A DNA stretch of 64,000 nucleotides from Acidobacteriota bacterium (lineage in GTDB: Bacteria > Acidobacteriota > Vicinamibacteria > Vicinamibacterales > JAKQTR01): assembly GCA_026393755.1 (NCBI GenBank), contig JAPKZO010000017.1:62001-126000 (forward strand), in the 5' to 3' direction. The notes under the pieces were generated by a model, which saw nothing but the letters and a program-made list of their open reading frames with translations, was not told where the DNA came from and searched no databases. Below, piece after piece: positions 42,916 to 49,552 of this stretch (the first letter of the stretch is position 1; every line of letters starts with the position of its first letter). Position numbers and translations under genes: made by a program.

Positions 42916-43004
42916 CCACGCTGGAGCGTGGCGATCCCAGGCTCGCGAGGGATCGGACAAGTGGGCGGCGTGACACCCCTCGGATCGCCGGGCTCCAGCC
43001 CGGC
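42916..43004. repeat. Pair of short GC-rich hairpins before the tupA-like gene
   Basis: CCACGC-TGGA-GCGTGG (42916-42931) and GCCGGGC-TCCA-GCCCGGC (42987-43004) lie in the 186-bp gap between the dmsC-like and tupA-like genes. The loops, TGGA and TCCA, are complementary, so the stems could also kiss. There is no T tract. They may end the upstream message or belong to a dispersed repeat family. Confidence 0.5.
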
Positions 43005-43045
43005 CTAGGGTCCCGGCGGCGTGACACCACAGGATTGGATCACTC

Positions 43046-44638
43046 ATGCGGATGAATCGTCATCTTCTCGTGTTAGCGGTGGTGGGATTCGTACTCGCCG
43101 TGAAGTCGGTGCCGGTGGCCATCGGGACCGCTTTGCAGGGCGGCGCAACGAACGCCGTTCTGCGGCTGGCGACTACAACGAGCACGGCGGACAGCGGCCT
43201 GCTGAGCGCGCTGCTGCCTGATTTCGAGCGCCAGTGCGGTTGTCGCGTCGACGTCGTGGCCGTCGGAACGGGTCAAGCGCTGGAACTCGGCCGGCGCGGT
43301 GACGTGGATGTCCTGCTGGTACACGCGCGTGAGGCCGAGGATGCGTTTGTCGCCGAAGGCCACGCCACGCGTCGCGACGATGTGATGTACAACGACTTCG
43401 TCATCGTCGGCCCAGGGGCGGATCCGGCCGGGATCGGCAAGACGAAGCTGGCCGTCGACGCATTCAAGGCGATTGCCGGGGCGAAGGCGCCGTTTGCGAG
43501 CCGCGGAGACAAGTCGGGGACACAGATCAAGGAACTCGCGCTCTGGAAGTCAGCCGGTCTCGCACCCACCAGGGAGGTGGCCTGGTACCTATCGGTCGGC
43601 CAGGGCATGGGCGAAACCTTGACGTTCGCCGACGAGCGTCAGGCGTACACGCTGAGCGATCGCGCCACGTGGCTCGCCATGCGCAGCAAACTGACCGGGC
43701 TTCGGTTGTTGTTTGGCGGTGAGACGCTCAAGGCCAACCCCGACCGCGATCTGCACAACGACTACGGCGTGATCGCCATTAGTCCTGCGAAACACCCGTC
43801 GGTTCAGGCGGCGCTCGCCGGGCGCTTCGTCGAGTGGGTTCTCTCGAAGCCGACCCAGGCCCGCATCGGCGCATTTGGCGTCGACCGTGTGGGCCAGCCG
43901 CTGTTCTATCCGAATTCTGAAGAACTGAAGGCCGCGACCTTGCTGCGAGTCCAGGTGGGACCGCTGTCGCGCACCTTCACGATTGACCAACTCAAGGCGC
44001 TGCCGAAGGTGACGCTGCCGAACCACGAGATCACCGGTGTCCGACGCGGCAAGATCGGGCCGACCTCCTGGGCCGGCGCCTCGCTGGTTGACGTCCTCCG
44101 CTCAGTCGATCCCACCGTTGCGGACACGAAGCACGGCGCTGAGCACATCGTGCTGACGAGCAGCGACGGCTACACCGTGACGTTGAGGTGGACGGAGCTG
44201 TTTGGTCTGGTCTCGAAAGGCGAGCGGGTCTATCTCGCGAAAGGCTGCAACGAGTGCCATGGCGCGAATGGGGAGGGCACGGCCCCGGCCGGCAAGCGGC
44301 CAGCACCGGCATTGGCCCGGCGCGCCTTCGATGCGAAGATGGCGGCAGCCGCGATCCGCGATCCGGCTCGGCATGCGGGAATCGGCGTCTTTACGACGGC
44401 GAATCTCACAGACCAGGACGTGGCGGCGATGCTCGGGTGGTTGAAGAATCCGGCGACCCCGCTGCGGCAGGCTGGGACCGACGCCAGCCCCGCGTCTCGC
44501 GTCGTCGTGCTGGCCTACCAACGCGACGGCCGGCCGATGACCGGGCGCGACGGCCTCATTCAACTGGTCGTCGCCAGCGACGAGTTCGCATCGCGTTACT
44601 CGCACTGGGTGACATCAATCACGGTGCGCTATCGATAG
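43046..44638 (+). CDS. TupA-like tungstate-binding protein fused to a sulfite-oxidase-like domain with inserted cytochrome c
   Basis: A 530-residue exported protein with three parts. Signal peptide about 1-30. Residues about 35-290 match tungstate-binding TupA: LRLATTTSTADSGLLSALLP, VVAVGTGQALELGRRGDVDV, MYNDFVIVGPGADPAGI and SRGDKSGTQIKE. From about 295 a sulfite-oxidase-like beta domain begins (FTIDQLKALP, SWAGASLVDVLRSV, SSDGYTVTLRWTELF). It is then broken by a class I cytochrome c domain with CNECH at 401-405 and an NLTDQDVAAMLGWLK helix. The beta domain resumes (VVVLAYQRDGRPM ... YSHWVTSITVRY). No Met sits at the usual distal heme-ligand position. TupB- and TupC-like genes follow directly. 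A redox-coupled or redox-sensing binding protein is an inference. Confidence 0.85.
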   Translation: MRMNRHLLVLAVVGFVLAVKSVPVAIGTALQGGATNAVLRLATTTSTADSGLLSALLPDFERQCGCRVDVVAVGTGQALELGRRGDVDVLLVHAREAEDAFVAEGHATRRDDVMYNDFVIVGPGADPAGIGKTKLAVDAFKAIAGAKAPFASRGDKSGTQIKELALWKSAGLAPTREVAWYLSVGQGMGETLTFADERQAYTLSDRATWLAMRSKLTGLRLLFGGETLKANPDRDLHNDYGVIAISPAKHPSVQAALAGRFVEWVLSKPTQARIGAFGVDRVGQPLFYPNSEELKAATLLRVQVGPLSRTFTIDQLKALPKVTLPNHEITGVRRGKIGPTSWAGASLVDVLRSVDPTVADTKHGAEHIVLTSSDGYTVTLRWTELFGLVSKGERVYLAKGCNECHGANGEGTAPAGKRPAPALARRAFDAKMAAAAIRDPARHAGIGVFTTANLTDQDVAAMLGWLKNPATPLRQAGTDASPASRVVVLAYQRDGRPMTGRDGLIQLVVASDEFASRYSHWVTSITVRYR

Positions 44639-44675
44639 CATCCTGCGGGCACTCGGAGAGCCGGCGCTGATCGCG

Positions 44676-45296
44676 GTGGTGGCCCTCACCTTCCGCGTGA
44701 CCGGCATCGCACTGCTGCTGGCGGCCGTCATCGGCGTGCCCGTGGGCGCCGCCCTGGGTCTCGCGCGCTTTCCGGGCCGCCGCCTCGTGACGCTCGTGCT
44801 CTACACCGGCATGGGCCTGCCGCCGGTCGTCGTCGGGCTGTTCGTCTACATGGTGGTCTCAAGAAGCGGCCCGTTTGGCGATCTCGGATGGCTGTTTACG
44901 CCCGCCGCCATGATCGCAGCGCAAACCATCATCGCGTTTCCGCTGGTCGCGGCGCTCACGATGAGCGCGGTGGACGGCGTCGATCGGGATCTGCGCCTGC
45001 AGGTCCGGGCGCTCGGCGCGACCCGCTGGCAACTGGCGTGGACTGTTCTTCGGGAGGCTCGCATCGGCGTCACGGCGGCGATTGTCGCCGCGTTCGGCGG
45101 CATCATTTCCGAAGTGGGTGCCGTGATGCTGGTCGGCGGAAACATCGAGGGCCAGACGCGAGTGCTGACGACGGCGATTGTGCTCTATGCGCGCCAGGGT
45201 GATTTCGCCCTTGCTATGGCACTCGGCATCATCCTTATCGCGCTTGCACTCGTGGCCAACGTCGTCCTGCTCCAACTCCAGGGACGGTCGCGATGA
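44676..45296 (+). CDS. Tungstate-type ABC transporter permease (TupB-like)
   Basis: A 206-residue permease with about five membrane helices. It carries the TupB-typical GMGLPPVVVGLFVYMVVSRSG and the ATPase-docking EAA-like loop VRALGATRWQLAWTVLREAR. The family usually has about 20 more N-terminal residues. The frame is open upstream to 44613 and encodes a plausible helix (SILRALGEPALIA) but has no ATG, GTG or TTG there; CTG 44667 with GGAGAG 6 nt upstream is a candidate. GTG 44676 is given as the conservative start. The stop overlaps the ATPase ATG by 4 nt. Confidence 0.88.
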   Translation: MVALTFRVTGIALLLAAVIGVPVGAALGLARFPGRRLVTLVLYTGMGLPPVVVGLFVYMVVSRSGPFGDLGWLFTPAAMIAAQTIIAFPLVAALTMSAVDGVDRDLRLQVRALGATRWQLAWTVLREARIGVTAAIVAAFGGIISEVGAVMLVGGNIEGQTRVLTTAIVLYARQGDFALAMALGIILIALALVANVVLLQLQGRSR

Positions 45297-46018
45297 GTGG
45301 TGCCGCACTCGCCTACCGCATCACCGGGTTGCGCCACTGCTACGGCGACCGCATTGTGCTCGATGTGCCGGCGCTCGACATCGCGCGCGGCGAGACGCTG
45401 GCCGTCATTGGCCCGAGCGGCGCGGGCAAGTCCACGCTGCTGCGCCTGCTGCAGTTTCTCGAACCCCCGACGGTGGGCCGGATTGAGTATGCCGGAGCGC
45501 CAGTTGCTTATCCGATGCCGATCGAGATCAGCCGGACCGTCACCACGGTGTTCCAGCGGTCGCTCATGCTGGACCGATCAGTCCGCGCCAATGTCGCCTT
45601 CGGGCGCCGTCTCCGCGGCCGCCGGGAACTCGCCGATGTCGACGCCCTGCTGGGGCGCTTGGCGCTGAAGCACTTGGTCAGCGCGCCGGCGAGGTCGCTC
45701 TCGGGCGGCGAGATGCAACGCGTGGCGCTCGCCCGCGCCATGGCGACCTGCGCCGACGTCCTGCTGCTCGACGAACCGGCGGCGAACCTCGACCCCCGAA
45801 ACGTCGCGATCGTCGAAACGATGATCAAGGAACTGCAGGGGCTGGGCACGACACTGGTGCTCGTCACGCACAACACGCACGAAGCCCGTCGCCTGGCGTC
45901 GCGCACACTGGTCCTGCTGGACGGACGCATGATCGAGGTGGGCCAGACCGCCACGGTGTTCGATTCGCCGTCCGACCCGCGAACGAGCAGCTTCCTCAGC
46001 GGCGGCCTCGTGTACTGA
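45293..46018 (+). CDS. Tungstate-type ABC transporter ATP-binding protein (TupC-like)
   Basis: A 241-residue ABC ATPase. Walker A is GPSGAGKSTLLRLLQ, the Q-loop lies in TTVFQRSLMLD, the signature is LSGGEMQRVALARAM, Walker B is VLLLDEPAANLDP and the H-loop is VTHNTHEARRLA. The ATG overlaps the permease stop (ATGA). With the fused binding protein and permease it makes a complete oxyanion importer, presumably supplying tungsten or molybdenum for the DMSO-reductase-family enzyme upstream. Confidence 0.93.
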   Translation: MSGAALAYRITGLRHCYGDRIVLDVPALDIARGETLAVIGPSGAGKSTLLRLLQFLEPPTVGRIEYAGAPVAYPMPIEISRTVTTVFQRSLMLDRSVRANVAFGRRLRGRRELADVDALLGRLALKHLVSAPARSLSGGEMQRVALARAMATCADVLLLDEPAANLDPRNVAIVETMIKELQGLGTTLVLVTHNTHEARRLASRTLVLLDGRMIEVGQTATVFDSPSDPRTSSFLSGGLVY

Positions 46019-46085
46019 CCATCGGCGCAGGGCTCATCGAGATCCGTCACACCCGCACTGACCCCTTGTTCCACCGGGCCTCCGG

Positions 46086-46114
46086 TTGACCCGCCCGGCG
46101 ATATTGCGTACTGT
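46086..46114 (+). promoter_or_regulatory. Candidate promoter of the pheA leader
   Basis: TTGACC (46086-46091, 5 of 6) is followed after exactly 17 nt by TACTGT (46109-46114), which keeps the key T1, A2 and T6 of the -10 box. Transcription would start near 46121, about 30 nt before the leader-peptide ATG. Confidence 0.45.
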
Positions 46115-46153
46115 TCTCACGTTGCAAGTGGATCTTCACCCGCCGGACACTCG

Positions 46154-46297
46154 ATGTTGAAGACTGAGAAGGCTGGATCGCGCCCCGCCCCGTGCGCCGC
46201 GCGGCACAACGCGCTCGCGCTCCGTCTTGCCGGTTACGGCAATCCGGCCGTCTTTACGTTTACCAGCACGGTCGTGCTGGGTGGGAGCGACCGGTGA
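46154..46297 (+). CDS. Possible attenuator leader peptide upstream of pheA (47 aa)
   Basis: The frame starts MLKTEKAGSR and ends AVFTFTSTVVLGGSDR with TGA at 46295-46297. That stop lies inside the segment able to pair with the 5' arm of the terminator-like hairpin, as in ribosome-mediated attenuators. Only two Phe codons (TTT ACG TTT) occur, and the ribosome site is weak, so the case rests mainly on position and RNA pairing. Confidence 0.35.
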   Translation: MLKTEKAGSRPAPCAARHNALALRLAGYGNPAVFTFTSTVVLGGSDR

Positions 46298-46374
46298 TGT
46301 AGCCACGGTTTGAGACGAGAACGCCGGGTACCACGAGAGGCCATCACCCGCGAGTCGGGTGATGGCCTCTCGTG
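46293..46374 (+). promoter_or_regulatory. Attenuator-like alternative hairpins before pheA
   Basis: CACGAGAGGCCATCACCC (46332-46349) pairs perfectly over 18 bp with 46357-46374 across a 7-nt loop, followed by TTTCT. Just upstream, GGTGATG-ta-GCC (46293-46304) can pair instead with GGCCATCACC (46339-46348), breaking the first stem. These mutually exclusive structures fit terminator and antiterminator roles. A separate hairpin CAGCAC-ggtc-GTGCTG lies at 46264-46279. The T tract is short. Confidence 0.6.
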
Positions 46375-46407
46375 TTTCTGGACTTCTTTGAGAAAGGTGA
46401 TGAAGCA

Positions 46408-46725
46408 GTGGCCACGACAAACGACGAAGACTCGGTGGACCTAGGCCCGACCACACGGACACCGGCGGCTGTGCCCGGCGACGGTCCGGCACACGCCGCA
46501 GACACACCAGCTGAACAGGAGGCCGGCCTCGTGGATCTCGCGACGCTCCGTGCACTCATCGACGATGCGGATCTGAAGCTGCTGCGACTGCTCGACGAGC
46601 GCATGCAGTTGGCCGTGCGGGCCGGCCGCCTGAAGGACGTGGTGGGCGATCCCGTGCGTGAAGACGCCGTCCTCTCGCCCGGATCGGCGCCCGGCGCTAC
46701 GGCCTGCTCGACCCATCATTCCTGA
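46408..46725 (+). CDS. pheA: pheA 5' part: chorismate mutase domain (frameshifted gene)
   Basis: This frame encodes an acidic N-terminal extension and then an AroQ chorismate mutase domain: LATLRALIDDADLKLLRLLD, ERMQLAVRAGRLKDVVG and PVREDAVL. The enzyme turns chorismate into prephenate for Phe/Tyr synthesis. After REDAVL (to about 46674) the reading leaves the family sequence and stops at 46725. The expected continuation is in another frame, so this is the first half of a fused chorismate mutase/prephenate dehydratase gene broken by a 2-nt surplus at CTCTC 46672-46676. GTG 46408 is chosen because AAAGGTG lies 8 nt upstream. Confidence 0.75.
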   Translation: MATTNDEDSVDLGPTTRTPAAVPGDGPAHAADTPAEQEAGLVDLATLRALIDDADLKLLRLLDERMQLAVRAGRLKDVVGDPVREDAVLSPGSAPGATACSTHHS

Positions 46726-47726
46726 GGCCCCTGTTTCGGGGAATTCTGGACGAGTCGCGGGCGCTGCAGGAGCGGAGGTTCCGCCTCGCGGGGTTCCAGG
46801 GAGAACTCGGCGCCTGGAGCGAACTGGCGGTGCGGCACCACGACTCGAGCCTCGTGGCGATGCCCTGTCGGGAGTTCCGCGACGTCTTCCTGGCCGTGGA
46901 CAGCGGGGCCATGGACCTGGGAGTTGTGCCGGTCGAGAATTCGATCGAGGGCCCCGTCGGCGAAGTGAACGACCTGCTGGCGGAGACGGATCTTCGGCTG
47001 ATCGCGGAGGTCCAGGTGCCGATTCACCACTGCCTCCTCGCGCTGCCCGGCACCGAACACAGCGAGATCAAGTCCGTCTACTCCCACCCGCAGGCGCTGG
47101 GACAATGCCGATCCTTCGTCGCCCGGCACGGTCTCGAACCCCGTCCCTTCTACGACACAGCCGGCGCGGCGCGATGGCTTGCAGCCGAGCGGCCGCGGGC
47201 GGCGGCAGTCGTGGCCGGCGCCCTGGCTGCCGATCTCTACGGCCTCGAAGTGGTCAAGGAAGGCATCGAGGATCACGCCGCCAATACGACGCGATTCCTT
47301 GTCCTCTCACGAACCGGAGGTCGGAGCGGACGCAAGTGCTCTCTGGTCTTCACGGCGGCGCATCGATCCGGATCGTTGCTCGACGTACTCCGCGTCTTTG
47401 CCGACGAAGGACTGAACTTGACCCGCATCGAGTCGCGGCCGTTGCGCCGCGATCCCGGCGCGTTAGCGTTCCTGCTGGATTTTCTGGGCGCCGACGACGT
47501 GGCGCACGTGGCGCGGACCTTCGCCCGACTGCCGGACCACACATTGAAGTTCAATGTACTGGGATTCTATGAACCGGCGGAAGTACCGATCCCCGCCCGA
47601 TGGCCAGGGCCGGCCATGCCTGTCTGCCCGAGTGCCCCAGCGGCGATGATCGTTGATGATGTCGCGACGTATTGCCACCGGGATCATCTGCCCGCCGGAT
47701 CCTCATCTCGGCGTCGCTCACGCTGA
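46677..47726 (+). CDS. pheA: pheA 3' part: prephenate dehydratase with ACT domain (frameshifted gene)
   Basis: Starting just after the frameshift, this frame reads ARIGARRYGLLDPSFLRPLF, GILDESRALQ, then the dehydratase start AGFQGELGAWSELA, VVPVENSIEGPVGEV and the catalytic NTTRFLVL. An ACT domain follows (LLDVLRVFADEGLNLTRIES, RP). The enzyme makes phenylpyruvate, with feedback by Phe at the ACT domain. The first ATG/GTG/TTG in frame is GTG 46830, which would remove GFQGELGAWSE and so the fold's first strand; independent translation of an active enzyme is unlikely. The last 50 residues after GFYEPAEV are an unusual Pro/Arg-rich tail. Confidence 0.8.
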   Translation, partial: ARIGARRYGLLDPSFLRPLFRGILDESRALQERRFRLAGFQGELGAWSELAVRHHDSSLVAMPCREFRDVFLAVDSGAMDLGVVPVENSIEGPVGEVNDLLAETDLRLIAEVQVPIHHCLLALPGTEHSEIKSVYSHPQALGQCRSFVARHGLEPRPFYDTAGAARWLAAERPRAAAVVAGALAADLYGLEVVKEGIEDHAANTTRFLVLSRTGGRSGRKCSLVFTAAHRSGSLLDVLRVFADEGLNLTRIESRPLRRDPGALAFLLDFLGADDVAHVARTFARLPDHTLKFNVLGFYEPAEVPIPARWPGPAMPVCPSAPAAMIVDDVATYCHRDHLPAGSSSRRRSR

Positions 47727-47735
47727 GCGCGGGCC

Positions 47736-48191
47736 TCAGATCACCGGATCCCGCTCGACCGAGGTCTGCAGGATGACGAAGGTCTCCGTGGACTGGATCT
47801 CTTTGATGCGCTGCAGACGCTCCGAGAGAAACGCATAGAGTTCAGGGATTCCCCGGATCACGACCTTGGCCAGGAGACTGTAGGTGCCCGTCGTGTAGTG
47901 CACCTCGACGATTTCTGGAATCGCCTTGAGCCGTTCCTGGGTCTGCGCGCTCAGGCCCGCTTTGGTCAGCGTGATGCCAACGAAGGCCGAAACGCCGAAT
48001 CCCAACCCCGCATAATCCAACACCGCTCTCGAACCCTTGATGACGCCAGCCTCCCGAAGTCCGCCGACACGCTGGTGAATGGCGCCGCCAGAGACGCCCA
48101 ATGCGCGCGCGATCTCGAGGAATGGTCTGCGGGCATCCTTGACCAGGGTGCGCAGGATGGAACGGTCCAGATCATCGATGGCGTGTTTCAC
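47736..48191 (-). CDS. Lrp/AsnC family transcriptional regulator
   Basis: A 151-residue regulator. The N-terminal helix-turn-helix is LDRSILRTLVKDARRPFLEI then ALGVSGGAIHQRVGGLREAG. The C-terminal RAM/ACT-like effector domain follows (YTTGTYSLLAKVVIRGIPEL). The start is GTG 48191 with GAGGGGGGA 4 nt upstream. It diverges from the asparagine synthetase gene across an AT-rich gap, the same layout as asnC-asnA in enterobacteria, so control of that gene and itself in response to asparagine is a reasonable inference. Confidence 0.92.
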   Translation of the reverse strand: MKHAIDDLDRSILRTLVKDARRPFLEIARALGVSGGAIHQRVGGLREAGVIKGSRAVLDYAGLGFGVSAFVGITLTKAGLSAQTQERLKAIPEIVEVHYTTGTYSLLAKVVIRGIPELYAFLSERLQRIKEIQSTETFVILQTSVERDPVI

Positions 48192-48389
48192 GAGTCCCCC
48201 CTCAGTCGTAGGAAACGAATCTTCATAATATTACCACTAATAGTATCAATTTATCACGTCTGTGACGATTACTGTGGATGTGCTGGTAGGCATTTGCGTT
48301 ATTCGCTATCATTCAGCGGCTACGCTCAGGCGGCCAAGGCCCGCCCGTCACGCTTGGCGGGCACGACTCGGGAATTCAAGGAGGACGTC
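48192..48389. promoter_or_regulatory. AT-rich divergent control region between the Lrp-type and asparagine synthetase genes
   Basis: The segment 48222-48262 is far more AT-rich than its surroundings and holds overlapping imperfect dyads (AATATTACCACTAATAGTAT), as expected for Lrp/AsnC sites. Downstream, GCCCGCC (48339-48345) pairs with GGCGGGC (48356-48362), forming a hairpin 19 nt before the synthetase ribosome site. No confident -35/-10 pair is seen. Confidence 0.45.
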
Positions 48390-49442
48390 GTGGCGGCACC
48401 TCGAAGAGATTCATCCCTCGCCCTCGGCATTCAGCGGATCGAGCCGGTGGACCTGCGGGATCCGATGGTCCTCGGATCCCTTGAACAGGCCCGGAGGGCG
48501 ATGTCCAACCCCAGGCTCCAGGAGATTCTCGCGGTGCGGACCACCATCCAGCACTATCTCTGCGGCGAACTGGTCGGTCGTGGGTACGTGCACCCGCCGG
48601 TCTACATGCTGGCGGGCTGCACGGATCCCTTGAACCACTGGACCTACCCCGCCAGGGTCAACTACTACGGCGAGGAGGTATCGGTCACCCAGTCGCTCAT
48701 CCTCCAGAAGATCCTCATCGTCATGCTCTCCAACGCCCGGCAGGTCTTCTGGGCTTCTCCGAACATCCGCATGGAGATGCGCATCGGGCGGAAGGAGTAC
48801 AAGTACACTTCCGAGTTCATGCAGGTGGACTTCGAGAAACGTGACGGAACCTACGAGGAAATGCTCGCGCTCATCTCCGATCTGATGCGGGGTCTCTATC
48901 GGCGCCTTGCCGACACCCACGGCGACATCATTCAGCGTTTTCGCGGTTCAGCCCTGCCCGCGTTGACGGACCCGCTTGCCGTCATTGACGTCCAGGACGT
49001 CAAGCAGCGGGAGAACCTGGAAGACGATGACGCCGTTGAGCGCTGGGCGTCGTCGCGGGCGCAGGGCCAGCCCTTCATTCTCTCGAACCTGAGGCGGGAG
49101 GCCTACGACTGCTTCGAGCCCGAGCAGGGGCGCTTTCTCAATTACGACGTGGTCCTGCCGCCCGCGGGCGAGAATCCACATCCCATCGAATGTCTGTCGG
49201 GCGCCGAACGGACGCGGTCGATCGAGGATCTCGAGCGCCGGATGATCGATCTCGATTACCCCATGGCCTATTTCGCGCCCTTCTTCGATTTGTTCGCATC
49301 CCTCGATGGCGGCGGGGGAAGGATTGCGTGTGCCGGCGCGGGTTTTGGGGTGGAGCGCCTGACATATGCGATTCTGGGGCTCAAAGACATCCACGAGGTG
49401 TACCCCTTCCCCCGCATGGCCGAAGGACGGATCGCCATCTAG
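48390..49442 (+). CDS. Archaeal-type asparagine synthetase (class II aaRS-like, AS-AR)
   Basis: A 350-residue protein with a class II aminoacyl-tRNA synthetase core but no anticodon-binding domain. It looks like the AsnRS/AspRS paralogue (AS-AR) that makes asparagine from aspartate and ammonia using ATP. Visible blocks are PVYMLAGCTDPLNHWTYPAR, IRMEMRIGRKEYKYTSEFMQ (motif 2 region), EFMQVDFEKRDGTYEEM, and GAGFGVERLTYAILGLKDI (motif 3, with the catalytic Arg). The GTG start has AAGGAGG 5 nt upstream. It diverges from an Lrp/AsnC regulator. A truncated AsnRS with another role is the alternative. Confidence 0.85.
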   Translation: MAAPRRDSSLALGIQRIEPVDLRDPMVLGSLEQARRAMSNPRLQEILAVRTTIQHYLCGELVGRGYVHPPVYMLAGCTDPLNHWTYPARVNYYGEEVSVTQSLILQKILIVMLSNARQVFWASPNIRMEMRIGRKEYKYTSEFMQVDFEKRDGTYEEMLALISDLMRGLYRRLADTHGDIIQRFRGSALPALTDPLAVIDVQDVKQRENLEDDDAVERWASSRAQGQPFILSNLRREAYDCFEPEQGRFLNYDVVLPPAGENPHPIECLSGAERTRSIEDLERRMIDLDYPMAYFAPFFDLFASLDGGGGRIACAGAGFGVERLTYAILGLKDIHEVYPFPRMAEGRIAI

Positions 49443-49552
49443 TCTCGCCTTGGATTGGACGTGAAGAGGTCGACGAGGCAGCAACGCTGTCGCCCGCGCT
49501 ATTTTCTGGTCGACGCGAGACTGACCCGACCGCTCGATCCCTCGGCCGGCGG

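Noticed and set aside
46260-46374. T-box riboswitch in the pheA leader
   Set aside because: GGGTGGGAGCGACCGG at 46279-46294 recalls the T-box sequence but does not match it, and no specifier stem was found. The stem-switch with a leader peptide explains the layout better.
46658-47572. A 304-codon open frame across pheA in the third frame
   Set aside because: It is Arg/Pro-rich without any family motif, while the overlapping frame has clear prephenate dehydratase and ACT motifs.
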